Shown here: one piece after another, positions 26,001-34,938 of the stretch
How positions within the stretch are numbered: position 1 is the stretch's first letter
Layout: each line of letters begins with the position of its first letter
Assembly (NCBI GenBank): GCA_021769725.1
Contig: JAETSI010000025.1
Coordinates: forward strand, 1 to 54,423
DNA: 54,423 nt
Origin: Oscillospiraceae bacterium
GTDB taxonomy: Bacteria; Bacillota; Clostridia; Oscillospirales; Ruminococcaceae
Reading direction: 5' to 3'
Notes under the pieces: model-generated
The model's input: the letters and a program-made list of their open reading frames with translations, nothing else
Told to the model about the DNA's origin: nothing
Database searches by the model: none
Position numbers and translations under genes: made by a program

Positions 26001-29000
26001 ATCAGAAACGCCTTTACTTTGTTCTGCGTTTTCGATATTCGGACAATTCATGCTCTTTTTATCATATTTATCATAAGCAGTAACTATAATATTGCTTTGG
26101 AACACCTTGGTGTCGACAGGAATTTTGTAAGAATAAACGCCGTCGCCCTCGTCTGTCATTTCTATTTCTTCATCTAAACCGTTATATTTTATCTTTACAC
26201 AATCAATACCGCTGTCAAAATCTGCATCGGAAACATATGCTTTGAAAATCAGTGTATCGTTAGAATATGCTCCGAAAGAAAGTACATTCAGTATTTTATC
26301 GAGTGCGGTGCTTTCTTTTTCAACGGTAAATTTATTGATTGACGGTGACTCGCAGTCGATATATACTGTACAAGGTTCCAAGGGAGCAGAGTTACACGAA
26401 ACATCCGTAATATCTCCTGTTACAACATATTTATGTTCATTTTCATAATCATAACCTATACCTGTTGTATCTACAGTAACAAAATATCCGTTTTCAGCAG
26501 GCTGAATATCATTTCTTGTAAAATCCTTTTCAATTCCGTTTATCCAAAGTCTGATACTTTCAATTCCCGAAATATCAGGCTTTGCATCTACACGAAATGT
26601 AATGATTTCGTTCTTATCAAACCACAGATTTCCGTCAATTTCTTTTGCATCCGGTTCTTCAATAGAAATTATTCCGTCAGGCGGTAATTCATCTACTCCG
26701 ATTACTTTTACAGCAGGGCACGGATCGCAATTATTTCCCGCATTATCAGTAACCTCCACTTTAATATGATGTATTCCTTCTGACAAAGTTGATACATCTA
26801 TTGGAAAATCATATGTATTCTTCTGATTTTCGGTGAAAGTTTCACTATGTAACGTATCAATTATGCCGTTGTGTTCATCTGTAATTTCAACGCTGCCAAT
26901 TCCGCTGCATATTCCGTCGTCATACTTATCGTCATTTACATTTACAGTGAGAACTCCGCCGTCTTTATTATACCAGTATATCTTTTCTTCTACGTTCTCT
27001 TCAATTGCCGAAGATTCGGAAGTATCAAAGGTGACTATAGGCGGTTCGTTTTCAACTATAATTGTATTCTTTTTCATTTCAGTTATTTGATCTTTTACAT
27101 TGATTGTATTATCAAAGCCCTCCTTGTCCGCTGCCGTTATAAGCATATCGTCAATCCTTGAGTTTTTCGGAATTGCAAACACATACTCATTGTTCGTATT
27201 TGGACTGCTAAGTTCCGTAATAACATTGTTGCCATTGTATAAAGCTACAATCTTAACACCTGAAACATAATCCGTATCAGAGATATCTTCAGCTTGAACA
27301 ACAAGTTCGATATCCTCTTTGGCATAATTTCCGAATTCCAGAAAATTAACGCAATCCTCAAATTCTGTACTTCCCTTCTTACGGAATCCCTTAACATATA
27401 TATTCGGATGCTTGGTATCGCGTCCATTTTCTGAATCGCTGTATTTATATAGATCCTCATTATAATTTCCGGCATTATCGGTAATTCTCAAATTCAATTC
27501 ATACGGATATTTGTCCTCAGGTGCATCATTGTAATTTAATTTTACTGAAAAGTTAATGTCTCCATTTGGTTCTTTGGTATATTCACATTCTCCATTGTTG
27601 TTTATGCCATATTTAACAAGTTCATTATTTTCTTTAAGATTCCAAAAATATTCTATTGTATCAACGCCTGATTCAATATCCTTTATAGTTCCTGTTGCTT
27701 CAACATAACGATCTTGATTATTGTAAGTGATTTTTATTTCCGGTTTTGCAGGGATGATCTTGTCAAGTATAACTCGATTCTTATTATAATTATTAACAAA
27801 ATCGCCATTTGCATCGGTAATTTTTAGTTCTTCTTTCTCACCCTTTCCAAATTCATTTTCAGTATATGATGTCAACTTAAAATCGGCAAAACTTTCTGCG
27901 GGTATTTCTATTTTAAAATATGCTATATAGTAATAGACTCCGCTATCTTCATACTTTTCAGATTCATAAGGTTCTATTTCTGTTCCGTTTCCCAGATTTA
28001 GATGTATATTAGTCGGATTATCAATGTCTGTTCCTCTTGCGGTAATAGCCAATTCAAAATCATTTTTTGTAACTATGTCAAAATCCTCAAATTTAAAAAA
28101 GCCGTTCTCTTCTTCTGTCATGATTTCCGCTTTTACAATTGCAGGCTTTTTATTGCAATAATAAGGAAATTCAAGTTTTTCACTTACTGCGCCGTAATAT
28201 ATTGAATCTCGGTCATTATTTCTCAAATAATATACGATGGTATTCGGTTTATTTTCTGACGTTTCTTTGAGATTCACAATAACAGATTCATTAAAATCAT
28301 CTTCAGCAAGTTTTTGATTATTAAGACCTATTAAATATCCTGACGGAGCTTTTAATTCAAGACTGTTGACGTGGTATACCTCAGCTTCATTTTCTATAAT
28401 TGCAACTGCATCTGTATTATATCTCTTGACCTCAAATTTACAGTCATCGACAATTTTAGCAACATAATTAGGATTATCACATACAGGTGTATCATATTCA
28501 TATTCATCACCATTATGTATAAGACTAACTGACACTTTAACGTCGTTTACATTTTGATCTTCAATTTCACAAGGTATAACATCAGGCAGATTTTGACCAT
28601 AGTATATGGACGTAATTGTAGGAATTACAATAAGTTCTTTGGGTAAAACAACTATAGGAACTTGTATTTCGTCGGGGGCATTGGCTATCTTATATTTAAA
28701 CGAGTCATTTCCTAAAAGTCTGAAATTAGTAACAATCGCTGTCTGCAAAGAATTGTCAGGATATTCAGTTACATCTGCTTCAAGATACACTTCGTCCTCT
28801 TCCGCTTTTCCATAAAGAATAATTTCAGAAAAATCGGTTTTAAGAGTTCCATTAATTTTTCTTATTGTAATTTTATCGGCAAAACCATCCTCCAAGAAAA
28901 CTTCGATAATATTATTATCTTCTTCAAATTCAGCTATAACAGACAAAGGAAAGCAATTCATAACAAAAAGGATCGCTATAAAAACAGACAGAATTCTTTT

Positions 29001-29006
29001 TTTCAT
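23067..29006 (-). CDS. Giant Ig-like repeat protein anchored by a C-terminal membrane helix
   Basis: 1979 residues from ATG 29006 (MKKRILSVFIAILFV...), chosen because GGAG is 8 nt upstream; the GTG three codons earlier is inside that site. It has an N-terminal signal peptide (cleavage near 'SVIAE'). About 15 tandem beta-rich units follow, with recurring 'VTDNAGN', 'IDKTAP' and 'SGI..' turns typical of bacterial Ig-like domains. One transmembrane helix (IGYFWLWIIIIASVIFIGII) and a basic tail (RKRRYS) close it. There is no LPXTG motif. The start overlaps the preceding gene by 4 nt (ATGA), so it is the last gene of the secretion operon. A surface or wall-spanning role with the secretion machine is inferred from context only. 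Confidence 0.9.
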   Translation of the reverse strand: MKKRILSVFIAILFVMNCFPLSVIAEFEEDNNIIEVFLEDGFADKITIRKINGTLKTDFSEIILYGKAEEDEVYLEADVTEYPDNSLQTAIVTNFRLLGNDSFKYKIANAPDEIQVPIVVLPKELIVIPTITSIYYGQNLPDVIPCEIEDQNVNDVKVSVSLIHNGDEYEYDTPVCDNPNYVAKIVDDCKFEVKRYNTDAVAIIENEAEVYHVNSLELKAPSGYLIGLNNQKLAEDDFNESVIVNLKETSENKPNTIVYYLRNNDRDSIYYGAVSEKLEFPYYCNKKPAIVKAEIMTEEENGFFKFEDFDIVTKNDFELAITARGTDIDNPTNIHLNLGNGTEIEPYESEKYEDSGVYYYIAYFKIEIPAESFADFKLTSYTENEFGKGEKEELKITDANGDFVNNYNKNRVILDKIIPAKPEIKITYNNQDRYVEATGTIKDIESGVDTIEYFWNLKENNELVKYGINNNGECEYTKEPNGDINFSVKLNYNDAPEDKYPYELNLRITDNAGNYNEDLYKYSDSENGRDTKHPNIYVKGFRKKGSTEFEDCVNFLEFGNYAKEDIELVVQAEDISDTDYVSGVKIVALYNGNNVITELSSPNTNNEYVFAIPKNSRIDDMLITAADKEGFDNTINVKDQITEMKKNTIIVENEPPIVTFDTSESSAIEENVEEKIYWYNKDGGVLTVNVNDDKYDDGICSGIGSVEITDEHNGIIDTLHSETFTENQKNTYDFPIDVSTLSEGIHHIKVEVTDNAGNNCDPCPAVKVIGVDELPPDGIISIEEPDAKEIDGNLWFDKNEIITFRVDAKPDISGIESIRLWINGIEKDFTRNDIQPAENGYFVTVDTTGIGYDYENEHKYVVTGDITDVSCNSAPLEPCTVYIDCESPSINKFTVEKESTALDKILNVLSFGAYSNDTLIFKAYVSDADFDSGIDCVKIKYNGLDEEIEMTDEGDGVYSYKIPVDTKVFQSNIIVTAYDKYDKKSMNCPNIENAEQSKGVSDNVFAMIETIEPEVNINNPKGDGIVRTDEQIWFNSNKDISISVYDKDSGIRNADIKINGIDVTADKNGVVIPKISTTETAKERDNERHIYTFDTDYFTGIAGEPEDGKHTVTVEVTDNAGNVNSKESLTYYIDKISPNVDRFEFLPETSDNISETSEYIEYLEYGFYFKKDFIANIHISDSAPSSGLNKAEYRLVSYDDGELKEEKTGETVIFDGIAPIDIPAGFKGQIFVKASDNVGNYSDEETPKAFVADDIPPEINISGIGDSRYGDANGNKLFTDDIAVTVTITDTKSGIREIGYYQTSESDGFERRALEIDGTSVEIDSEIGDGWVIVNKDVNLVTEITKTFIFDKDNNDITLVFDATDNSGNVNEIVQSETFTIDKTAPIINVDINSGINNTIYYNSGNRAVITIDVIERNFDAGLIQASIENAYNGNIPNISFQDLSATEHRAVVTFSEGDYTFDIRGTDLGGHSAEVNLDYEKVRRFYVDETPPVVEENFSDFVSRDTDNYLNTENTAVIKITEHNFDPNLVGLKILKKDAGTEHTENDLTDVTYSMVSMADWSDDNDTHTLSIKFDNDAIYRIEISPSDPSGNTSDYRSSEIFEIDTTIPIVSAKNGNFVDEKNSVEFLDIYPYERKDEAAPTVEFTDVNFDYIKYVLTVYTPEYTNGRELSEVKPVGVYLDSDKDKLGIFEKNLFTLPDFSKDGVYALELIAVDKAGNESVLNSNTYMRIVESDVLAYISNSNAAEKTGWYSFQYENGAPISKRPDNFSDIDIVVLAKNDSDIDIVLRDYNGDEKNTDLTAEIDSSMYGVNVYGYTLKSDYFKDNFQDDTDAELYLSVKNENGRIDLGKMHIDNIPPSCNIPTDLKSWHWYFGNDSRTITLTNISELLDETKCKVYDNGKEINFIYSETDGSLSFTLNSGWHNVGITLEDVAGNTYSIQEADNIHIGYFWLWIIIIASVIFIGIIILIIYFVRKRRYS

Positions 29007-29383
29007 TTTAAACACTCCATTCTTTTTATTACAAAATATGTTTCTGCGGAAAACAGTATTAAAAATAAATTTATAGGAAGGATAAAGTTGTTATCGCTAC
29101 AAAAAACCATAACAGGAATCAGTACAATAACCGATATTAAAAATATCACTCCAACCGTTCGTCTTGTTTTCGACCTCTTGACTTTAGTATGCTTTTTGCA
29201 GGTCACGAAAAGTATTATTTGAATAATTATTCCCAATATCAATCCGCCCCAGAACAATGAAGCAACAACATATGCCGCAGCAGATAGGTCATCTTCAAAA
29301 TTAAGAAATGGAATAACAAGCAAGCCTGATGAAGAGATAAAAAACAAAACTTCAGATATAATGTTCAACGCTCTTAACTTCAT
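29003..29383 (-). CDS. Multi-pass membrane protein of the secretion operon
   Basis: 126 residues from ATG 29383 (MKLRALNIISEV); an in-frame TTG at 29404 is possible. Four hydrophobic helices are visible: 'VLFFISSSGLLVIPFL', 'AAAYVVASLFWGGLILGIII', 'TVGVIFLISVIVLIPVMVF' and 'FILPINLFLILFS'. A basic cytosolic loop (KKHTKVKRSKTRR) lies between helices 2 and 3. The stop overlaps the next start. The family is not recognised; the place between the kinase and the giant surface protein suggests a membrane component of the secretion system. Confidence 0.7.
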   Translation of the reverse strand: MKLRALNIISEVLFFISSSGLLVIPFLNFEDDLSAAAYVVASLFWGGLILGIIIQIILFVTCKKHTKVKRSKTRRTVGVIFLISVIVLIPVMVFCSDNNFILPINLFLILFSAETYFVIKRMECLK

Positions 29384-29387
29384 AATA

Positions 29388-29723
29388 TCAATCCTGTTTT
29401 TCAATCTCGTTCAACGCACCTGACAGCGCTTTGTAAAACTCGCCTTTATAACTGCTCCTTTTGTATTTATACAAATACAAGATCATACCTACAATAAACG
29501 AAAGAACTGCCAACGCTGCGGCGATCAGAAGAGGTCCTATTATCCAAGGTGAATCATACTTTAAGTCAAGCATATTTTCAACAGCGGAGTATTTCCCCGA
29601 TATTTGTAAAATTGCAAACAGCACAGCAAAAAACAGCACAGAAACTAACAACGCTTTGAAAAATGCGCTTAGGACATAATGGATCAGCATATGCTTTTCA
29701 AAAAACTTTTTCAAAATACCCAT
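29388..29723 (-). CDS. Two-helix membrane protein of the secretion operon
   Basis: 111 residues from ATG 29723 (MGILKKFFEKHML), with GGTGA 8 nt upstream. A GTG at 29735 overlapping the kinase stop is an alternative start. Two helices, 'ALLVSVLFFAVLFAIL' and 'IIGPLLIAAALAVLSFIVGM', flank a ~25-residue loop. The ends are basic and charged. In size and place it could stand in for EssA or another small membrane subunit, but there is no sequence signature to prove it. Confidence 0.65.
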   Translation of the reverse strand: MGILKKFFEKHMLIHYVLSAFFKALLVSVLFFAVLFAILQISGKYSAVENMLDLKYDSPWIIGPLLIAAALAVLSFIVGMILYLYKYKRSSYKGEFYKALSGALNEIEKQD

Positions 29724-29731
29724 GATATACT

Positions 29732-31603
29732 TCACCCAATTTCCTTAAAAAATTCTTGTATTTCACCTCTGACGGTGTCCTCATGTTCTGAGATTATCCT
29801 GATGCTTTCGTCATTATCCAGCACGTTTTTCAGCTTTATAACAGCATTTTCAAATCCTCTGTCGTCCTTATATTTTTTCAAAGTTTCATATGCCTCGATA
29901 ATCTCGGTCTTTCCAACCTCTGCGTTATAAATTGCCGTTGCCAACTCATATCCTGCGCAGTCATACTCTGTGCCGAGCTTTACGATACCTGTTGAGATTT
30001 CTTTGAAATTTTTAGTGTTGGCATTCTGCATTATTTCGTCGATATACCCGCTCATATGCTCACTGTCGGGCATATCTCCTAAAAGCTCCATAAGCATTAC
30101 CGCTTCCTGTTCGTCGATATCTCCGTCGGAATATGTAAACGAAGCTATCATGGAATATGTATCGTCCATTTTGCCATTAGGAGCGGTTTTCATCAGATCA
30201 TTTGCTATAGTTTCAAGCTTATAAAACTGTGTGACGTTGTAATCTGCTGTAAGGCTGTCCCATTTATCCTCGGCAATACTGAAACCTACCGCTCTGTAAA
30301 TAACGGAGATCATCAAAAATGTAACGCATACGGCAAGCATAACACCAAACATAGTAAAAGCGTTTCTCACCTTGATATTTTCTGCTCTCACGATCGTAGG
30401 AGCAGAATTCTTAGCTTCTTCAATATCCTTTTTCAGCGTTCTGTATGAGTGATAAAAATCGTCGTTATCGGGATCTAAATAATTCTTATTTCGTTCTTTA
30501 GTACACTTTTTTATGATATTCTCAAGCTTTTTATGATAATGCAGAGAAGTAAGCGTTAAATCTCTGTTACAATATGCAGCGTCGCTTAGAAAATGATTCC
30601 TATAAAAATCATGACTTTCTTTAGAAAATTCTTCGCTCTTTGTAACAAGCTCAAATATATTCAGACACTCCCAGAAAGCCGCTCCGAATGAGAATATGTC
30701 GCTTTCAATAGACATTTTCCCCGGCTCAAAATGCTGCTTGAAGGGAAACTGCGAACCGTCTGCCGCTTTGGCATAACATTCGGGAGCGGCATATCCCAGC
30801 GTTCCGTACTGATACATTTTTTCTAAGGATTCATTGACGTTATAGTTTACTTCCGAAAGGTCGCTGACGGCAAATCTGTCGGCTTTGGTGATTCTTTTTG
30901 ATCTTCCGAAATCTATCAAAACTAGCTCCTTGCCGTACTTGGTCACCATTATATTTTCCGGCTTAATATCAAGATGCAGAATATTTTTCTTCTCTGTTAC
31001 AAACTCAAGTATCTCGCAAAGATTTATCATAAACTGAAATATCTCGCTCTGATATTTCAGAACATTGTCGTAATTTTTGTAATAACTCAGATTCACAATG
31101 CTCTTTTCATCGTCCGTGTATTCATGGTAATCTACAACCTTACTGAGATTGTTTTCGAGCTGTTCGATCTTTCTGAGCTTCCACCGTTCCTGCCGGCAGT
31201 ACTCTTCAAGCGACCAGCCGTCGATATATTCTTCAACAACACAGAAATACCCGGAATCGTTTATTACCTTGCTTTGTATTTCATCACACGACAGGCTGAA
31301 ATCGCCAAGGCTTTCGATAACGTCATAGATACGTACTATCGATCTGCATTCCTGAAGATCCTCGAAAATTTTCAGTTCCTCGTCCTTGAAAACCTTGACT
31401 CTGTCAATTTTCGTTCCGTTTACATAAACATATTTGGGCTTGAATTTTAAAACACAAGAAAACTGAAGACCGCCTTTATCAGCAGTTTTCAGTCCCTTGT
31501 ATACTATGCTTTCCGTACCTATGGCAATAAATCCGTCTTGATTTATGCCATACGATGTATCTACCGTGTACTTGAATTTTGTTCCGATTATTTCGCTGCT
31601 CAT
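29732..31603 (-). CDS. Membrane Ser/Thr protein kinase in EssB-like position
   Basis: 623 residues from ATG 31603. Residues ~10-380 are a protein kinase: glycine loop 'IGTESIVYKG', Lys in 'VLKFK' (K53), catalytic loop 'HLDIKPENIM' (~res 207), 'IDFGRSKR' (~230), 'GYAAPE' and 'SDIFSFGAAFWECL'. All catalytic residues appear present, with HLD instead of HRD. One transmembrane helix (FGVMLAVCVTFLMISVIY) lies near residue 415, followed by a ~190-residue helical part outside the membrane. Kinase-fold, one helix and outer helical domain is also the plan of EssB/YukC, the pseudokinase of firmicute type VII systems. So this may be an active kinase version of EssB (inference). It lies in the middle of the secretion operon. 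Confidence 0.88.
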   Translation of the reverse strand: MSSEIIGTKFKYTVDTSYGINQDGFIAIGTESIVYKGLKTADKGGLQFSCVLKFKPKYVYVNGTKIDRVKVFKDEELKIFEDLQECRSIVRIYDVIESLGDFSLSCDEIQSKVINDSGYFCVVEEYIDGWSLEEYCRQERWKLRKIEQLENNLSKVVDYHEYTDDEKSIVNLSYYKNYDNVLKYQSEIFQFMINLCEILEFVTEKKNILHLDIKPENIMVTKYGKELVLIDFGRSKRITKADRFAVSDLSEVNYNVNESLEKMYQYGTLGYAAPECYAKAADGSQFPFKQHFEPGKMSIESDIFSFGAAFWECLNIFELVTKSEEFSKESHDFYRNHFLSDAAYCNRDLTLTSLHYHKKLENIIKKCTKERNKNYLDPDNDDFYHSYRTLKKDIEEAKNSAPTIVRAENIKVRNAFTMFGVMLAVCVTFLMISVIYRAVGFSIAEDKWDSLTADYNVTQFYKLETIANDLMKTAPNGKMDDTYSMIASFTYSDGDIDEQEAVMLMELLGDMPDSEHMSGYIDEIMQNANTKNFKEISTGIVKLGTEYDCAGYELATAIYNAEVGKTEIIEAYETLKKYKDDRGFENAVIKLKNVLDNDESIRIISEHEDTVRGEIQEFFKEIG

Positions 31604-31630
31604 TTGTTTTTCAATTCCTTGCCTTTAAAT

Positions 31631-32536
31631 CTATTCATTCTTTAAAATATATTCATATTTATTATCTTCGCTCCAACGGCTGTCTATATCCTTAACAGAC
31701 AGCGCATTGATCGAGCCGTCATCTCTGCCAACAGCCACGATCGCATATTTATTGCTATCTGAAATTTCATACATATATACATCGGCTAAAACATGTTCCT
31801 TGTCATTGTCAAGAGATTCGGCATAAGGTGATCCGAATTTTTCCTTAAAGCTCTGAAAATCTCTGCTGTTCCATGCGGTTATATCATCATATTTTACAAT
31901 ACTTTGAGGATTGATTATCCTGTAAATATCTATAACTTCGTACTTATTGCCCGTCTGAGCCACTAAATAACTGCCGCTGTCGCCATAACCGGAAGCAACG
32001 CAGCAGTTATGGTCTGCAATTTCAATAGTATTGGCAGTATTACACTCGATATCACCGGACTCATAATCCAAGGTATTTATAGATATGTTATAAACGCCGA
32101 CCAGATCTTTCCCATCATCATGCTTTTCATCGATGGGACAAACTGCTATATATACCCCATATTTTTGCTTATCCGTGATAATATAAAATGATCTGGAAAG
32201 AAAAGTACTGGTATAATTTTTTCCCGAAGAGCTGGCGCTCACAGTATCCTTTTCATATTCTGTCGTGCGAATTATATCGCCTTCAAATCCATCAATCAGC
32301 GCTTGTATATCAGCGTCAATACCATCTGAATTTTTCAGACCGTTACACAGTAAGGATTTTACGCCGTCTTTATCACCGTTATCTATGTATGTCAACAACT
32401 GATCTACCGTATCTGCGTAGAACTGATCGTTGTATTTATACTCAACACCGTTTATGATAGGCGTTTCTTTAATGGCACAACTACTCAGAGATATCACCAA
32501 TGCTAAGCTTGAAATAAGGCTGATGACTTTTTTCAT
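31631..32536 (-). CDS. DUF5104-type lipoprotein
   Basis: 301 residues from ATG 32536 with AGGAG 8 nt upstream. A lipoprotein signal peptide ends in the lipobox LSSC, so Cys19 or so would be lipid-modified and the protein anchored outside the membrane. 'QLLTYIDNGDKDGVKSLLC' and 'DADIQALIDGFEGDII' match the pattern of DUF5104 lipoproteins. The rest is beta-rich. The start is 3 nt after the stop of the DUF4474 protein. Its role is unknown. A lipoprotein next to a toxin gene may protect the outer membrane face, but this is a guess. Confidence 0.8.
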   Translation of the reverse strand: MKKVISLISSLALVISLSSCAIKETPIINGVEYKYNDQFYADTVDQLLTYIDNGDKDGVKSLLCNGLKNSDGIDADIQALIDGFEGDIIRTTEYEKDTVSASSSGKNYTSTFLSRSFYIITDKQKYGVYIAVCPIDEKHDDGKDLVGVYNISINTLDYESGDIECNTANTIEIADHNCCVASGYGDSGSYLVAQTGNKYEVIDIYRIINPQSIVKYDDITAWNSRDFQSFKEKFGSPYAESLDNDKEHVLADVYMYEISDSNKYAIVAVGRDDGSINALSVKDIDSRWSEDNKYEYILKNE

Positions 32537-32539
32537 TTA

Positions 32540-33766
32540 TTATTTCTCCTTCCAGTCTAATGTTGCCGTATAAGTCTCATCTGAGAATGACCAACCTGCA
32601 GTTTCGTCAGTTTCACCTTTTTCCCTTGTCGATTCAATCGCATCTCTGAAAGCCTCATACATAATCTCACCATTCTCCATTTCAGAAAAATCAATAATTG
32701 TAATAGCTTCTAAGTCCTCTGCTTTAACATTTTGCGTTCTTGCATCAAATCCTGTAATCCACCACTGTGCACCGTTATTCCAAAGATTTTCATCACCATA
32801 GGGAGAATAACTATATAGTTTCTCGCCGTTATGGTAAAGAGTAAGTTCCATATCAGTTGCTTTATCAGTTGCTGTAAGCCAATGGGTATCTGAATAATAT
32901 TCATATATTCCGGTTTCAGCACCGGCACCAAGATTCATATAGTCACCCTTCCAAGACCAGAACATATACGTTTTATCTGTTTCTCCATCACCATCAAAAT
33001 CCACTTCAAATTCCACGGATTTCTTTTTATCCATTGTATTTCCTGATGTTCTGATTGCTGAATCAAAAACATTATCATATCCATCATTATATCCCAATGG
33101 TGCCCAGCTTTGAAACCAATCTTGTCTTATATGGTAAACACCATCATTATCGTCATCAACAGCACCTATCAGACCTACAAATTGATCTGCACCTGGCAAA
33201 TCCTTTTTTGTCCAGAATTTTATAAATTTCATTGTAGGATAGAAAGTAATAACCAGTCCCGCAATAAAAAAAGCAAAAGGAGCAGTATTAATAAATTGTC
33301 CTATCAAATCAATAAATTTTGCAGCCAATTCATTAATTATTTCTTTTAAGCCTTCTACAAAACTATCCCAATGCTTCTTACACCATTCACAAGCACTATC
33401 CCATTTCTCTTCCAACCAGCTTTTTTCACAGTCCGGTTTTAAGTATTCATACTTATCGTAAAAATCATTCTTGCTTTGATTAATAGCATCAGCGGCATCA
33501 GCGTCTATGCGCACGACATCGGCAATAAACTCATTTACATCTTTTTTGAGATTATCAAGAGCGTCAATTTTGTCTTCTTGGGTTTGCGTAGACGACTTTA
33601 TAGAACTGATCACATCGTCAACATTGAATATGCCGCTATCAATTTTAAGAACTTTTGATTTAAGCGATTTTAAATCAGACTTATATTCTTTTACCGCTTT
33701 TTTAGCATCATTTATCAGACTTGACATCTGATTCACTTTGCCTGCGTATAAAGTTATCGTTGCCAT
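32540..33766 (-). CDS. Type VII effector with DUF4474 C-terminal domain
   Basis: 408 residues from ATG 33766. Residues 1-130 form the helical delivery domain shared with 34939..36081 and 47147..48829 ('ITLYAGKVNQMSSLINDAKK', 'KNDFYDKYEYLKPDCEKSW'), an LXG-like coiled coil. A hydrophobic stretch (TAPFAFFIAGLVITFYPTMK) lies at ~163-182. Residues ~215-390 match DUF4474: 'WAPLGYNDGYDNVFD', 'MFWSWKGDYMNLGAGAETG' and 'WWITGFDARTQNVKAEDL'. DUF4474 has no known activity. The nucleotide sequence of the first ~400 bp is very close to that of the paralogue at 34939..36081. Confidence 0.85.
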   Translation of the reverse strand: MATITLYAGKVNQMSSLINDAKKAVKEYKSDLKSLKSKVLKIDSGIFNVDDVISSIKSSTQTQEDKIDALDNLKKDVNEFIADVVRIDADAADAINQSKNDFYDKYEYLKPDCEKSWLEEKWDSACEWCKKHWDSFVEGLKEIINELAAKFIDLIGQFINTAPFAFFIAGLVITFYPTMKFIKFWTKKDLPGADQFVGLIGAVDDDNDGVYHIRQDWFQSWAPLGYNDGYDNVFDSAIRTSGNTMDKKKSVEFEVDFDGDGETDKTYMFWSWKGDYMNLGAGAETGIYEYYSDTHWLTATDKATDMELTLYHNGEKLYSYSPYGDENLWNNGAQWWITGFDARTQNVKAEDLEAITIIDFSEMENGEIMYEAFRDAIESTREKGETDETAGWSFSDETYTATLDWKEK

Positions 33767-33801
33767 ATTTTCACTACCTTGCTACAATAAATATGTCTAG
33801 G

Positions 33802-34332
33802 CTATATTAAATTAAAAATTCTATCTTTCAATTCTTGATCCATATTTGATAATGAATAATCTATACACTCATCCTCAGATACGTTTTGAATATATGATTT
33901 GTCTAAATAACCTTTTTTTAGCATACATCTCGGCAAATTGTGAGCAGCTCTGAACAACATATGTAGATGCGATATATCAGTCTTTTCATCTGATAAATCC
34001 AGATCAATCACAGCAAATATATAATTCAATAGTTTGAGAACTCTTTCGTAACATGAATTTGACTCAAAATTATCCTCAACAAGTAATAAATTGTAATATT
34101 TTAGCTCATATTCGGAATTGTTTTTTATTATTGACGTAATTTTATTTTTAATTGTTTTGCAGTAATCATTTCCCAATTTATAGTATATAGCATTAACAAG
34201 GTGCAAAACCATTTTCAATAGTGCCATATGTTTTCTAAGTTCAATTATCTGTTTGCTTTTTATGTGTTTAGTGGTTCGCATTTTCTCATAGTTTAAACCA
34301 CGATACAATATTTCAAATAATAAATATTCCAT
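33802..34332 (-). CDS. Helical protein, candidate immunity gene
   Basis: 176 residues from ATG 34332 behind AAGGTGAG. No signal peptide or membrane helix; the sequence is leucine- and lysine-rich and likely all-helical, with a C-terminal acidic part (VSEDECIDYSLSNMDQEL). Base composition is more AT-rich than the secretion genes, as is common for immunity genes. It lies between two effector genes, after the candidate immunity gene 34379..34933. It may protect against either the 34939..36081 or the 32540..33766 effector. The family is not recognised. Confidence 0.65.
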   Translation of the reverse strand: MEYLLFEILYRGLNYEKMRTTKHIKSKQIIELRKHMALLKMVLHLVNAIYYKLGNDYCKTIKNKITSIIKNNSEYELKYYNLLLVEDNFESNSCYERVLKLLNYIFAVIDLDLSDEKTDISHLHMLFRAAHNLPRCMLKKGYLDKSYIQNVSEDECIDYSLSNMDQELKDRIFNLI

Positions 34333-34378
34333 CTCATCTCACCTTAATTGTTTTTTCCAAAAATTCATCTGATACGCT

Positions 34379-34933
34379 CTAATTATATGGAAATGATAAA
34401 TGAGAAACTTGTTTTACTCTACATCCTAATTCCGATAGAGTGCGGAGTAACATCAACACGTTTTCTTCATAATCTTTACTACATTCAAACCAATAATCTG
34501 CTCCTTGATCTACAGAAGCAAAATAAGCTATTAATGTTCCATTTTTCATATAATTTTTAGGCTGGCTTATAATGGATGTTGCCAAAAAATCTGTCCATTT
34601 AACTTTATTGTCAAAATAATATATCATTGTCTCACATGCACAATCAAAATAATTTATATTTATTTTTGCGTCGCTTAATCTCAGAAAAATATTAAATGGG
34701 TTATTAATAATTTCTGATTTTTCTAATATTACCTTTGTATCAACCATTTGAGAAAGATGTTCCTCCGGCAATCTGTAACCATGAAAAAATATCTTTTTTT
34801 CTTTAGAAAAATCATATAAGAACTCGTTTAATACCTTGGCAGCAGAAATATTTTCATTAATATCCGAAGTCCAAAAAACAATTGAATCTTTATCTATTCT
34901 ATATTTTACAAATACTTCATTATTGTATCTCAT
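34379..34933 (-). CDS. Candidate immunity protein
   Basis: 184 residues from ATG 34933, 5 nt after the stop of the toxin gene 34939..36081 with GAGGG as ribosome site. It is alpha/beta, with no membrane segment and many aromatic residues ('YWFECSKDYEENVLMLLRTL'). Position directly behind a polymorphic-toxin gene is the main reason to call it immunity. I do not recognise the family. Confidence 0.68.
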   Translation of the reverse strand: MRYNNEVFVKYRIDKDSIVFWTSDINENISAAKVLNEFLYDFSKEKKIFFHGYRLPEEHLSQMVDTKVILEKSEIINNPFNIFLRLSDAKININYFDCACETMIYYFDNKVKWTDFLATSIISQPKNYMKNGTLIAYFASVDQGADYWFECSKDYEENVLMLLRTLSELGCRVKQVSHLSFPYN

Positions 34934-34938
34934 AATGA

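Noticed and set aside
24732..27161. Long plus-strand frames, up to 300 codons, opposite the Ig-like gene
   Set aside because: Cys/Tyr/Ile-rich shadows of the minus-strand codons, with no ribosome sites; the minus-strand frame runs uninterrupted for 1979 codons with clear domain repeats.
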